Shown: positions 1-11,819 of the stretch, in pieces
How the letters are laid out: each line of letters begins with the position of its first letter
Position numbering within the stretch: the stretch's first letter is position 1
DNA from: Candidatus Saccharimonadota bacterium
GTDB lineage: Bacteria > Patescibacteriota > Saccharimonadia > Saccharimonadales > Saccharimonadaceae
DNA length: 48,563 nucleotides
NCBI GenBank assembly: GCA_027492975.1
Contig: JAPUDS010000026.1
Coordinates: 1-48,563 of the forward strand
Reading direction: 5' to 3'
Translations under genes and position numbers: made by a program
Notes under the pieces: model-generated
What the model saw: only the letters and a program-made list of their open reading frames with translations
Databases searched by the model: none
Told to the model about the DNA's origin: nothing

Positions 1-100
1 TTCTCACCCCTCTTATGGTTACTCATTCCAGCATTCTCACTTCCTAACGCTCCACAATTCTTTCCAAAACTGCTTCACTGCAGATAGGAACGCTCCTCTA

Positions 101-245
101 CCACGCATGCGCCTCACAAGTGCGAGGCGCACAGCAGAAAGATATAAGTAGAAAGATATAAGGATAATCGCAAAAACAATTTCCTTACTACTTGCCACTT
201 ACTACTTACTACTGCATCCTCACGCTAGTGAGACGCACACATCCA
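101..245 (-). other. Intervening-sequence-like insertion in 23S helix 45
   Basis: An insertion of about 120-140 nt sits at the tip of helix 45 (E. coli about 1164-1185), between the conserved blocks aacgctcctctacca and tcttcggtagtatac. Its ends are complementary: gcgcctcac (110-118) can pair with gtgagacgc (228-236), with one G-U pair in the RNA. Each end can alternatively fold into its own hairpin. The interior is low complexity, with a 13-bp tandem repeat agaaagatataag at 136-148 and 150-162 and several copies of ttactact between about 184 and 213. Helix 45 is a documented site of RNase III-excised intervening sequences in other bacteria; excision here is inferred, not seen. Confidence 0.8.
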
Positions 246-752
246 TGTCTTCGGTAGTATACTTAAGCCCCGTTACATTTTCCACGCAAGATCTCTTGAC
301 TAGTGAGCTGTTACGCACTCTTTAAATGAATGGCTGCTTCTAAGCCAACATCCTAGCTGTTTAAGAAATCTCACCTTGTTTCCCACTGAGTATACATTTA
401 GGGACCTTAGACGATGGTCTGGGCTGTTTCCCTTTCGAGCGCCGAGCTTAGCCCCGACGTTCTAACTGCCATGATTCCACAAACGGTATTCGTAGTTTGT
501 TAAGGGTGGGTAGGATTGCTCCCCCCAGTCCTTTACAGAGCTCTACCCCCGTTTGCTACCACATGACGCTAGCCCTAAAGCTATTTCGAGGAGAACCAGC
601 TATCTCCGAGTTCGATTGGCATTTCACCGCTAATCACAAGTCATCCAAGCCATTTGAAACTGACCCTGGTTCGGTCCTTCACTGCATGTTACTGCAGCTT
701 CAACCTGCTCATGATTAGGTCACCCGGTTTCGGGTCTACTCCTGTCAACTTC

Positions 753-914
753 AGGCTGCTCCACGCTGGACAAAATGCATCTGTGAGCACAGATAACCTA
801 TTTATGGCTTTGTGAAAATTGTGAAATGTACACGGAAGTACATTAAACAATTTTCACTTTGCCATAATTGGTTCTATGCGTTCACAGAGTATTTTGCTCA
901 GTGTGGAACAGCCT
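753..914 (-). other. Long hairpin insertion in 23S domain II
   Basis: About 160 nt are inserted between the conserved blocks ggtttcgggtctactcctg and tacgccctattcaggctcg (roughly E. coli 620-650). The element is closed by aggctg (753-758) with cagcct (909-914). It contains a nearly continuous inner hairpin: tatggc/gccata, tgtgaaaattgt/acaattttcac and aatgtac/gtacatt around an acggaa loop (about 812-875). It is A+T-rich relative to the rRNA. It has no ORF and no intron-core features that I recognise. It is either an expansion segment or a second excised intervening sequence. Confidence 0.8.
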
Positions 915-1280
915 ACGCCCTATTCAGGCTCGCTTTCACTGTGGCTCCGTCATTTGACTTAACCTTGCTGACAAAAGTAACTCGCTGGATCGTTCTACAA
1001 AAAGCACGCCGTCACCGGACAAGCCGGCTCCGACTCCTTGTAGGCACTGAGTTTCAGGATCTATTTCACTCCCCTCCCGGGGTTCTTTTCACCTTTCCAT
1101 CACTGTACTTGTTCACTATCGATCGTATATTATGTTTAGCCTTGGCAGGTGGTCCTGCCGGATTCAACCAGGATTTCTCGTGTCCCGGCCTACTCGAGAA
1201 AACAAATATAAGGTCAACGTCGCTTTCGTGTACGCGGTTATCACGCTGTTTCACGGAGCTTTCCAACTCCTTCCACTAGC

Positions 1281-1440
1281 AACGCCGATTTCTTACCTTA
1301 CTGAGAGAATGATAGTTCCTCATCGCAAATCAGATACCTGAAACGAATTTCAGTTCTCTGACTTGGTCATTTGTAAACTCACAACACCTCATAAGTATTC
1401 GCCTATCAGCTTATCTCTACTTGCGTAGAGAAACTTTATA
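1281..1440 (-). other. Expansion in 23S domain I
   Basis: About 150 extra nucleotides lie between the blocks complementary to ctagtggaag (near 1271) and cagccc (near 1447), where E. coli has only about 20-30 nt (near E. coli 270-290). Two perfect stable hairpins are visible: tctctac-ttgc-gtagaga (about 1413-1430; a GCAA tetraloop in the RNA) and ctgaaa-cgaa-tttcag (about 1338-1353; a UUCG tetraloop in the RNA). An outer pairing joins aacacctcataag and cttataaggtt. This looks like a structured expansion segment. Gram-positive bacteria also have a longer helix here, but not one this long. Confidence 0.65.
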
Positions 1441-1720
1441 AGGTTTGGGCTGTTCCCGTTTCGCTCGCCACTACTCCGAGAATCGTTATTTACTTTCTTT
1501 TCCTCGCCCTACTAAGATGTTTCAGTTCAGGCGGTTCCCTTTCAACTATCCTATGTATTCAGATAGAGATGCACATGACATGACTCATGGCGGGTTTCCC
1601 CATTCGGAGATCTCCGGATAATAGCTTGTTGACAGCTACCCGAAGCTTATCGCAGTCTTCCACGTCCTTCATCGGTAATATACGTCTAGGCATCCACTGT
1701 AGTGCCCTTGAGTACCTTTT

Positions 1721-2180
1721 TATGCATTGGTTTTGACTAGCAATTGGTTCGCACCAGTTGCTATTTGTTAACAACAAGTTTCCCTGTTGCTATGCCGTCA
1801 ATTCCTTTGTCTTATCATCATAAAATTTGAACAAATTGTTAAGTTGCTGTGTTCTCCCTTGAGATCACACGCTTGCTCCGGTTTTCGGCGCATTTCCGCG
1901 TGAGCTCAAGCTCAACTAGTGTATCAAGGAGTGTAACAGATTGTAAAGACTAAAGTCGTTGTTATTTTTCCGACACTATCACCTCTGTTACGTAAATTCT
2001 TAGGGGAATAAAATAACCCCTGTCGATCGTTGTTCAATCGCTAGAGGTTTCGTAGAAGAAACATTGCTTACCAACAGAAGATTATACGCTGTCGTAAGAT
2101 ATTTTGCAAGGGTTTTAACGGAATTTTTTGGTAAAAACAAAAATACTAGACTTACGATATACAAAACATCAAATTGCAAC
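1721..2180. other. Internal transcribed spacer between tRNA-Ile and 23S
   Basis: This is a 460-nt spacer of the rRNA operon. It contains several short inverted repeats (for example tagcaattgg/ccagttgcta near 1737-1762 and aggggaataaaataacccct near 2002-2021) that probably belong to the RNase III processing stems. I see no tRNA or protein-coding gene here. Confidence 0.6.
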
Positions 2181-2258
2181 TGGTGGGCGATGAGGGACTC
2201 GAACCTCCGACCTCGTCATTATCAGTGACGCGCTCTAACCAGCTGAGCTAATCGCCCA
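2181..2258 (-). tRNA. tRNA-Ile (anticodon GAT)
   Basis: A complete cloverleaf can be read on the minus strand: acceptor GGGCGAT/ATCGCCC, anticodon loop CTGATAA (anticodon GAT), T-arm with GGTTCGAGTCC and an encoded 3' CCA. It lies in the 16S-23S spacer, the usual place for tRNA-Ile, and is co-transcribed with the rRNAs. Confidence 0.97.
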
Positions 2259-2359
2259 CAAGTCGAAATTTGATGATGTGAAATGACCTTCAGGGTTATC
2301 TATTCACGAATAAAAGCCTGGTGGAGTGATCCAGGCGTAAACCTGGTTCACCCCGTATG

Positions 2360-2436
2360 TGGTGGAGATACAGAGACTCGAACTCTGGACCCCCTGCTTG
2401 CAAAGCAGGTGCTCTAGCCAACTGAGCTATATCCCC
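2360..2436 (-). tRNA. tRNA-Ala (anticodon TGC)
   Basis: On the minus strand this reads GGGGATATAGCTCAGTTGG, with anticodon loop TTGCAAA (anticodon TGC) and an encoded CCA. It is the second spacer tRNA of the rRNA operon, located between 16S and tRNA-Ile, about 480 nt from the 16S 3' end. Confidence 0.97.
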
Positions 2437-2531
2437 GCGTTAACGTACGACTTCTTTCAGAAGTCGAGAGCTATTGTATCTAAAAAACGCTCCTCTGACA
2501 AGTCGCTTCGATGTATACTGTTATACAGCTT

Positions 2532-2735
2532 ATGTTTCCCTACGCCATTCTCTACACTAGTCCCATCCTTATACCTATAGGTGTCCTGCTTATTATATTC
2601 AGCAAACAAGTTGCTAATTTTATGGGCAAGGTATTCAAAAACACCGTACGAGATGCCGCAAATCCATTTGTATATAAAATTGTTGGAGTTGTTGTTATCT
2701 TAACATCGATATTTGGATTTTTCTTCTTCAGATAG
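2532..2735 (+). CDS. Small two-TM membrane protein, antisense within the rRNA spacer
   Basis: I do not recognise the family. The frame encodes about 67 residues from ATG 2532, or 74 from ATG 2511. There are two clear hydrophobic segments, one near the N-terminus (ILIPIGVLLIIF) and one at the C-terminus (IVGVVVILTSIFGFFFF). A basic, amphipathic loop (SKQVANFMGKVFKNTVRDAA) joins them. A strong hairpin terminator follows the stop directly. The gene points against rRNA transcription, in the 480-nt gap between 16S and tRNA-Ala. A TATACT box at 2513-2518 could serve as its -10, but I see no convincing -35. Protein-like composition, exact abutment to a terminator and the lack of an rRNA role for this stretch argue for a real gene; expression is unproven. 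Confidence 0.55.
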   Translation: MFPYAILYTSPILIPIGVLLIIFSKQVANFMGKVFKNTVRDAANPFVYKIVGVVVILTSIFGFFFFR

Positions 2736-2763
2736 TAAAACTCACCCGCAAGAGGTGAGTTTT
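2736..2763 (+). terminator. Rho-independent terminator after the spacer gene
   Basis: The sequence aaaactcaccc-gcaag-aggtgagtttt forms a perfect stem followed by a T-rich tail, directly after the stop codon of the small plus-strand gene. Because it is A/T-flanked on both sides it could act on both strands, but the rRNA operon runs through it and is presumably protected by antitermination. Confidence 0.75.
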
Positions 2764-2917
2764 ATCTATTCACAGTTTGGCAGTGCAGTCATATCGTTTA
2801 AATTGGTGAACTTAGTCTTTCCCCGAGGGGATACATTGTTATGTAAGCTCAGCATAACAACAAGACCGACCTAGCTCAGATCATGATTTCTCGATAATCT
2901 GGCATAGAACTCCCTAG

Positions 2918-4419
<1,502 letters not shown>

Positions 4420-4522
4420 AGATAGTGTCAAAAGACACTATACTGACGAAATGACTTGCACTGCCAAATTGTGAACGTTCATATCTGTTGCCACCTCAAT
4501 AAAGTGCGTCAGACTGATACCC

Positions 4523-4551
4523 AGTCTACTCTTCAATGTATTAGATGTCAA
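4523..4551 (-). promoter_or_regulatory. rRNA operon promoter
   Basis: On the minus strand there is a consensus -35 TTGACA (4546-4551), a 17-nt spacer and -10 TAGACT (4523-4528), about 100 nt upstream of the 16S 5' end. It sits immediately after the stop of the preceding membrane-protein gene. A hairpin (atagtgtc-aaaa-gacactat, about 4423-4442) lies in the leader just before the mature 16S and may take part in processing. Confidence 0.85.
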
Positions 4552-4564
4552 CACTTATATTGGC

Positions 4565-4987
4565 TTATTTCGTTATAAATAATGCAACAATTACTCCGAT
4601 TACAATACCGAGAACAACACCGGCAACCACCTCTTTTACCGTGTGTCCAATTGCAACATACGGAGTTTTCGTGTCTGGTAGTACTTTATTCATAAGTCTG
4701 TTTAGCGCCGTTCCCTGCTCTCCCACCGAGCGTCGCAGAGAAACTGCGTCCTGGATAACTATAAGAGAGAAAACACCGGCAACTGCAAATAATGTACTCA
4801 CTCCTTCATGAACAAACAGTGCCGCCGTCAACGCAGTCACAACAGCCGTATGACCACTTGGAAAACCACCATTTGTCAACCAGAGCCTCCACGTCCGTTT
4901 ACTTTTGGGCTGCGAGAAATACTTTATAGTATGAGCAATAAAGTAGCCAAGAAAAGCAGCGAGAATGTACGCATAACTACTCTTCAC
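4565..4987 (-). CDS. Divergent PAP2-family membrane protein (DUF212, YuiD-like)
   Basis: An integral membrane protein of about 140 residues. It matches the DUF212 pattern: a first TM (AAFLGYFIAHTIKY), the motif NGGFPSGHTAVVTAL that resembles the PAP2 phosphatase SGH block, then VIQDAVSLRRSVGEQG and a C-terminal GHTVKEVVAGVVLG block. The family is distantly related to PAP2 lipid phosphatases; its substrate is unknown. I prefer the GTG start at 4987, which has AAGGAG six nucleotides upstream and overlaps the gyrA stop by 11 nt; an ATG at 5011 would overlap gyrA by 35 nt. It is the last gene of the gyrB-gyrA transcription unit and ends 14 nt from the rRNA promoter. Confidence 0.85.
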   Translation of the reverse strand: MKSSYAYILAAFLGYFIAHTIKYFSQPKSKRTWRLWLTNGGFPSGHTAVVTALTAALFVHEGVSTLFAVAGVFSLIVIQDAVSLRRSVGEQGTALNRLMNKVLPDTKTPYVAIGHTVKEVVAGVVLGIVIGVIVALFITK

Positions 4988-7478
4988 CGCCTTCTCCTTC
5001 CGGCTGCTCACCGATAAGCCCTATCGAAGCGATAGTGTCATCGTCGTTCAAACGCATCACACGCACGCCCTGGGTTGTTCGTCCGATAACCGGTATATCT
5101 TTTAGACCGACACGGATCGTTTGACCTTTGGTAGAGATCATGATGACCTCTGCTGTGTCGGCTTCAAGAGCCCGAACTGTTATAAGATTGCCTGTCTTGG
5201 CAGTCACAACGGCCGCCTTGATACCGATACCACCGCGTTTATGAGTTGGGAAGTTGGTAACTTTTGTCACTTTACCGTAGCCATTGACGCTCATAACAAG
5301 TAACTGGACATCCTCACGTGCGAGGTCCATACCAACAACCCGATCCCCTTGGCGCAAGCGTACACCACGAACGCCCCTGGCCGCACGACCCATCGGACGA
5401 GCATCCGACTCCTTGAATCGGATCGCCTGACCAAACGCTGTAGAAATAACAACTTCATCGTTGCCAGTGCTGAGCCGTACCCACCGAAGTTCATCATCAG
5501 CATCTAGGTTGATAGTGATAAGACCGCTATTGCGAATATTTGCATAGTCTTTGATGGGTGTCTTCTTGACAGTCCCATGCGTCGTCGCCATAAACAGAAA
5601 ACCTTCTTCTGCCTGATCTTTTTCAAGTTTGATCATCGATGTGATCTTCTCTTCTGGCTGTAGTTGGAGGAGGTTGACGACAGCAACACCCTTCGCCTGA
5701 AGCCCCGCCGCTGGGACTTCGTAGGCCTTTAGCCTAAAGACACGACCCTTGTTCGTAAAGAAGAGTAGCCAGTCATGCGTACTCGCCGTCACCAACTGAT
5801 CTATCACATCCTCCTCTTTGGTTGTCATGCCACGTTTACCCTTGCCGCCTCGATGCTGCTTCTTGTAGTCGGTAGCTAAGGTTCGCTTGATATAATTTTC
5901 CGTTGTTAGAAGCACAACTACATTTTCATCAGGGATAAGCTCTTCATCACTAAATTTTCCGAGCTCTTGATTGATAATCTTCGTCCGACGCTCATCACCG
6001 TACTTCTCTTTCATCTCCGTCAACTCATCCTTGATAATCTTGAGGATTTTTGCTTCATCCGAAAGAATACTTTCGAGTTTAGAGATAAGTGCCTTGAGCT
6101 CAGTAAGCTCATCTTCAATTGCCCGGCGCTCAAGACCCGTCAAACGACGAAGCTGCATCGCCAAAATTGCTTTGGCTTGTATTTCACTCAGGCCAAACTT
6201 CTCGATAAGTGCAGCTTCCGCCTCATCTTGTGTCTTGCTGGCACGTATGGTCTTAATGACTTCGTCGATATGATCAAGTGCTATCTTTAGGCCTTCGAGG
6301 ATATGTGCACGTTCTTTTGCTTTACGCAGCTCGAACTCGGTCCGACGGCGCACAACTTGTTGACGATGCTTGATGAATTCATGCAATATATCCTGTAAGC
6401 CAAGTACCCGCGGCTGAATACCGTCGACGAGTGCGAGGACATTATAGTGAAATGCTGACTGAAGCGCAGTATATTTATAGAGTTGGTTGAGTACCTTCTT
6501 TGGGTAAGCATCTTTCTTAAGTTCTATGACAACTCGGATATTACCCCTGGCGGATTCGTCACGAATATCAGCGATCTGTATCTTTTTCTCATGATGAAGG
6601 TCAGCTATCTTCTCTATAAGTGTTGCTTTATTTACACCATATGGCATTTCAGTAACGATGATCTGAAAACGACCTTTTTTCGTCTCTTCGATATCAGCAA
6701 CCGCCCGCATCATAACACTCCCGCTACCAGTTGCATACGCCTGGCGCATAGGAGCACCACCGTATACAATGGCCCCTGTTGGAAAATCCGGACCTTTGAC
6801 ATGCTGCAAAAGATCATCAACTGTCGCCTCAGGATGGTCGATAAGATGAATCGTCGCGTCAACCACTTCACCCAGATTGTGTGTTGGTATACTGGTCGCC
6901 ATACCGACTGCAATACCCACCTGACCATTCAGCAAGAGATTTGGTAATTTTGCTGGCAATACCTTTGGTTCTTGTCGCGTACCATCGTAGGTATCCTTAA
7001 AGTCTACTGTTTCTTTATCTATGTCGGATAAGACAGCCTCGGCAGCACGCGTCATCTTCGCCTCAGTGTAACGCATAGCCGCAGGTGGGTCGCCGTCCAT
7101 AGAACCGAAGTTACCTTGACCAAGGACTAGTGGATAGCGCATCACCCAGTCCTGAGCAAGGCGCACCATAGCGTCATAGATCGAGCTATCACCATGTGGG
7201 TGATATTTACCCATAACTTCACCGACAATCTGAGCACTTTTGACCGTCTTACTCGTCGGACCGATACCCATCTTATCCATAACATAAACGATTCGACGGT
7301 GTACCGGCTTCATACCATCACGAACATCTGGTAATGCACGGTCAACGATGACGCTCATTGAGTAGCGAAGGAAGTTGTCTTCCATAACCCGTTCGACCGT
7401 TCGACGCTCGAGTGACTTGGAGTGTGTGATCTGTTCTAGTACTTCGCCCTCTTCAACTGGTTTCATATTTTCATCCAT
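4977..7478 (-). CDS. gyrA: DNA gyrase subunit A
   Basis: This is the breakage-reunion subunit of type IIA topoisomerase, about 833 residues, which forms A2B2 with GyrB to introduce negative supercoils. The N-terminal winged-helix/tower domain contains the catalytic AARYTEAKM-type motif (here AAMRYTEAKMTRAAE) with the active Tyr. The quinolone-binding region HPHGDSSIYDAM keeps both the Ser and the acidic residue. A GyrA box (QHRGGKGKRG) precedes the C-terminal beta-pinwheel and marks it as gyrase rather than topoisomerase IV. The start is taken as ATG 7478, one nucleotide after the gyrB stop, with GAGGAG upstream inside gyrB; a TTG 21 nt upstream is less likely. The C-terminus is acidic (GEQPEGEGGEE). 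Confidence 0.97.
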   Translation of the reverse strand: MDENMKPVEEGEVLEQITHSKSLERRTVERVMEDNFLRYSMSVIVDRALPDVRDGMKPVHRRIVYVMDKMGIGPTSKTVKSAQIVGEVMGKYHPHGDSSIYDAMVRLAQDWVMRYPLVLGQGNFGSMDGDPPAAMRYTEAKMTRAAEAVLSDIDKETVDFKDTYDGTRQEPKVLPAKLPNLLLNGQVGIAVGMATSIPTHNLGEVVDATIHLIDHPEATVDDLLQHVKGPDFPTGAIVYGGAPMRQAYATGSGSVMMRAVADIEETKKGRFQIIVTEMPYGVNKATLIEKIADLHHEKKIQIADIRDESARGNIRVVIELKKDAYPKKVLNQLYKYTALQSAFHYNVLALVDGIQPRVLGLQDILHEFIKHRQQVVRRRTEFELRKAKERAHILEGLKIALDHIDEVIKTIRASKTQDEAEAALIEKFGLSEIQAKAILAMQLRRLTGLERRAIEDELTELKALISKLESILSDEAKILKIIKDELTEMKEKYGDERRTKIINQELGKFSDEELIPDENVVVLLTTENYIKRTLATDYKKQHRGGKGKRGMTTKEEDVIDQLVTASTHDWLLFFTNKGRVFRLKAYEVPAAGLQAKGVAVVNLLQLQPEEKITSMIKLEKDQAEEGFLFMATTHGTVKKTPIKDYANIRNSGLITINLDADDELRWVRLSTGNDEVVISTAFGQAIRFKESDARPMGRAARGVRGVRLRQGDRVVGMDLAREDVQLLVMSVNGYGKVTKVTNFPTHKRGGIGIKAAVVTAKTGNLITVRALEADTAEVIMISTKGQTIRVGLKDIPVIGRTTQGVRVMRLNDDDTIASIGLIGEQPEGEGGEE

Positions 7479-7479
7479 A

Positions 7480-9465
<1,986 letters not shown>

Positions 9466-9609
9466 TTATACCCCTCACTTATTGCTCGTGATACGAGCTA
9501 TTTACAACCTTTATAGTATAGCGGGCAATTATTGTTCAATCAAGTTACTTGCATTGAACATATTTCTTATGCTAAAGTCTTGTATAGGAGTAAAATAAAA
9601 AGTCAACCT

Positions 9610-11175
9610 ATGTTTCGGAAACTCGTATCAAACCTACCTTTCTCACCAGCACTTGTAAGTCAACTTGGATTTTATGCTCGTCGCTTGCGCAAAGAGGAGA
9701 CAACTCGGCGAATCGGTCTTTTCATGACTGCGCTTGCACTTATAGTTCAATCATTTACCGTATTTGTCCCAGCAACATCTGCTAACGGGAACGATTCAAA
9801 CGATATGTGTCCTGGTGTCTCGCGCGACGCCGCAGGAGCCAAAAAAATAAAGAAGTGCTACGATAACAATACTCGTCATTTCCGAGATGTTATGAATTAT
9901 TTCGGCATCAGCAAGTCCGAACTCTGGAAGGCACTCGACAGTAACGGCTCATGGCGATACACTACAACGTACAAAAACTGGTATACATTTGGACACGAGA
10001 GCCGTTCAAGCGATGTCAAAAACTACTCCGGCCAGGTACCAGGAAGCCTCTATGCAAGAAAATGGAAAAATACTATCGAAACCCGCCAATGGGGCTGGAA
10101 AGGTGGTACGGGTGATACGCAGTTTATCATCTTGGCAGACTGCGGCAACCTTGCCCTTAAGCGATTACTCAAGCCAAGCGCGGCATGCGTCAGCCTGACG
10201 GCTTCCAAGCGAGATATACTTGTCGGTGAATCGATTACTCTTACTGCAAAGGCCTCAACCGACGACGGTGCGGAAATCGCCGCATACAACTTTACCCAAA
10301 CTGGACCGGTTACGGACAAAACTACAGTGAAAACAGATAACGAGTCGGCGACATGGAAGCGCACTTTAGCGACAGCGGGTACCTACAAATACACCGTTAG
10401 TATAGATACCACAAACAATAAAGACAACATCACTTCAAAGTCGTGTGTTGAACAAGTGACCGTAAAGGAAAAACCAGTTCCTATAGAGTATTGTCCAATT
10501 CCTGGGAAAGAACATCTCAAAAAAGATGACCCAGGTTGCGTTGAAGAAAACTGCACCACAAATCCCAATCTCCCAGGTTGCGCTCCCGACATAGATGTCA
10601 ATAAAACTGCCGTAAATCGCGTGCAGGATAACAAAGACGCTACGCAAACCACAGCAAACGGCGGCGACATCCTCATCTTCACCATAACCGCCACCAACAG
10701 CGGCAAAACCGCCGGTACGGTTTTGCTTGAGGATAATCTAACGGATGCTCTCGAATATGCCAGTCTAACCGACAACGGAGGCGGTACCTTCGACGAGGCC
10801 AGTCAGACGTTATCGTGGGGCGATGTCTCTATAGAACCAAGCACAACCACTACTCGCACGTTCATAATGACAGTTAAGGATCCCGTTCCTGCTATGGCAC
10901 AGAACCACGGTACACCTGACTCCTACGACTGCGTCATAAGTAATGCTGTACGCAAAGACGGTGAAGGCATGATCAAAATTCCCGTCGCCTGCCCTGTCGC
11001 TAAAGAAGTTATCGAACAAACCATAGTCGAACAACTACCTTCGACCGGCCCCGGAGAAAACATGCTCTTCGGGGGAATACTCCTCACGATCGTCACGTTC
11101 TTCTGGGCGAGGTCGCGACAGCTTGGCAAGGAAGTACGTCTGATCCGTAAAGACTTTAGTGCGAGTACAATATAG
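9610..11175 (+). CDS. LPXTG-type cell-surface protein with DUF11 domain
   Basis: A secreted, wall-anchored protein of 521 residues from ATG 9610 (the frame is open further upstream, to 9532). The N-terminus has a basic stretch (YARRLRKEETTRR) and a hydrophobic signal segment ending at an Ala-rich site (VFVPATSANG, about 40-60). A conserved-looking Trp/Tyr-rich domain with paired Cys follows (residues about 60-180), then a PKD-like beta segment and a DUF11 repeat (about 335-450; DILIFTITATNSGKTAGTVLLEDNL). The C-terminus is a sorting signal: LPSTG, a TM segment (MLFGGILLTIVTFFWA) and a basic tail. The tail is longer than usual after the TM. No sortase gene is in the window. A role at the cell surface, perhaps in host contact, is inferred. 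Confidence 0.8.
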   Translation: MFRKLVSNLPFSPALVSQLGFYARRLRKEETTRRIGLFMTALALIVQSFTVFVPATSANGNDSNDMCPGVSRDAAGAKKIKKCYDNNTRHFRDVMNYFGISKSELWKALDSNGSWRYTTTYKNWYTFGHESRSSDVKNYSGQVPGSLYARKWKNTIETRQWGWKGGTGDTQFIILADCGNLALKRLLKPSAACVSLTASKRDILVGESITLTAKASTDDGAEIAAYNFTQTGPVTDKTTVKTDNESATWKRTLATAGTYKYTVSIDTTNNKDNITSKSCVEQVTVKEKPVPIEYCPIPGKEHLKKDDPGCVEENCTTNPNLPGCAPDIDVNKTAVNRVQDNKDATQTTANGGDILIFTITATNSGKTAGTVLLEDNLTDALEYASLTDNGGGTFDEASQTLSWGDVSIEPSTTTTRTFIMTVKDPVPAMAQNHGTPDSYDCVISNAVRKDGEGMIKIPVACPVAKEVIEQTIVEQLPSTGPGENMLFGGILLTIVTFFWARSRQLGKEVRLIRKDFSASTI

Positions 11176-11193
11176 CGAGCATAGGAGGGTGGA

Positions 11194-11775
11194 ATGAGTA
11201 ACAATCCTGAGGTAATAAAAGGTACTGTAGAATCAACCGTTGAGGCACAGGGTGCCGCTGGCGAGCGCAAGGCGGAACTCGCAAAGAATCTTGAAAACCA
11301 GGTCGAACAATCTCCGGAAGCACGGGCTGAAGCGATAGAAAATGCCCGCGCAGAAGCAAGCAAAGAAGCGCTCATGAGCAAAGAGCGCGGCGGTGCAGAA
11401 AATAAATCGGGAGGCGAGCCAACGGCAGCAACCGTCCGCAAAGTAACAAAAAAGCAAAAGTCTGCCGAGTACAAGAAAACGATGTCGGCCGTACAATCAC
11501 AAATGAATACCCCTTCCCGCGCGTTTAGCAAGGTAATTCATAATCCTGTTGTTGAAAAAACAAGCGAAGTTGTCGGCAGCACTATCGCGCGTCCCAACGC
11601 CATCCTTGCCGGCAGTACTACCGCTTTCATAACCGTGGCAATCGTCTATATCATCGCCAAGCAGTACGGATACGCCCTCTCGGGGTTTGAATCCATCGGT
11701 GCTTTTATCGTCGGCTGGCTGATCGGTATCGCGTTCGACTACATCCGTCTTCTTATACGCGGATCGACGAAGTAA
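11194..11775 (+). CDS. Hypothetical protein: charged N-terminus, two C-terminal TM segments
   Basis: I do not recognise a named family. It has 193 residues. The first ~120 are highly charged, Ala/Glu/Lys-rich and probably helical or coiled (ERKAELAKNLENQVEQ). Two hydrophobic segments follow (TTAFITVAIVYIIAKQYG and ESIGAFIVGWLIGIAFDYI), with a short basic tail. The predicted topology is a cytoplasmic N-domain with a C-terminal membrane hairpin. It lies 18 nt after the surface-protein gene with a strong AGGAGGGTGG ribosome binding site, so the two are probably co-transcribed. It converges with the VirD4-like gene, with 44 nt between the stops and no clear terminator. Confidence 0.75.
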   Translation: MSNNPEVIKGTVESTVEAQGAAGERKAELAKNLENQVEQSPEARAEAIENARAEASKEALMSKERGGAENKSGGEPTAATVRKVTKKQKSAEYKKTMSAVQSQMNTPSRAFSKVIHNPVVEKTSEVVGSTIARPNAILAGSTTAFITVAIVYIIAKQYGYALSGFESIGAFIVGWLIGIAFDYIRLLIRGSTK

Positions 11776-11819
11776 ATCTTTGGAGCTAAGGTCTGCTCAT
11801 AAAGTACACCCCTATCTAG

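Larger units (their letters stand above)
1..1720 (-). rRNA. rrl: 23S ribosomal RNA, 5' part (cut by window edge)
   Basis: This is the 5' portion of large-subunit rRNA, read on the minus strand. Conserved blocks can be followed from the 5' end (complement of catccactgtagtgccc near 1691-1714) through domain I (cgccactactccgag, gtgtcccggcctactcg) and domain II (ggagaaccagctatctccgagttc near 589-612). The start of the window corresponds to roughly E. coli position 1250. The 3' half and 5S lie outside the window. The segment is about 450 nt longer than the E. coli equivalent because of three insertions, listed separately. ORFs read across it are rRNA shadows. The 5' boundary near 1720 is estimated by analogy with E. 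coli and may be off by about 10 nt. Confidence 0.97.

Noticed and set aside
101-1440. Self-splicing group I or II introns in 23S
   Set aside because: The inserts are only 120-160 nt, have no intron core or endonuclease frame, and sit at variable helix tips rather than at universally conserved bases.
497-1777. Several ORFs of 60-155 codons on both strands
   Set aside because: They lie entirely within conserved 23S rRNA sequence or its inserts and show no protein-like features.
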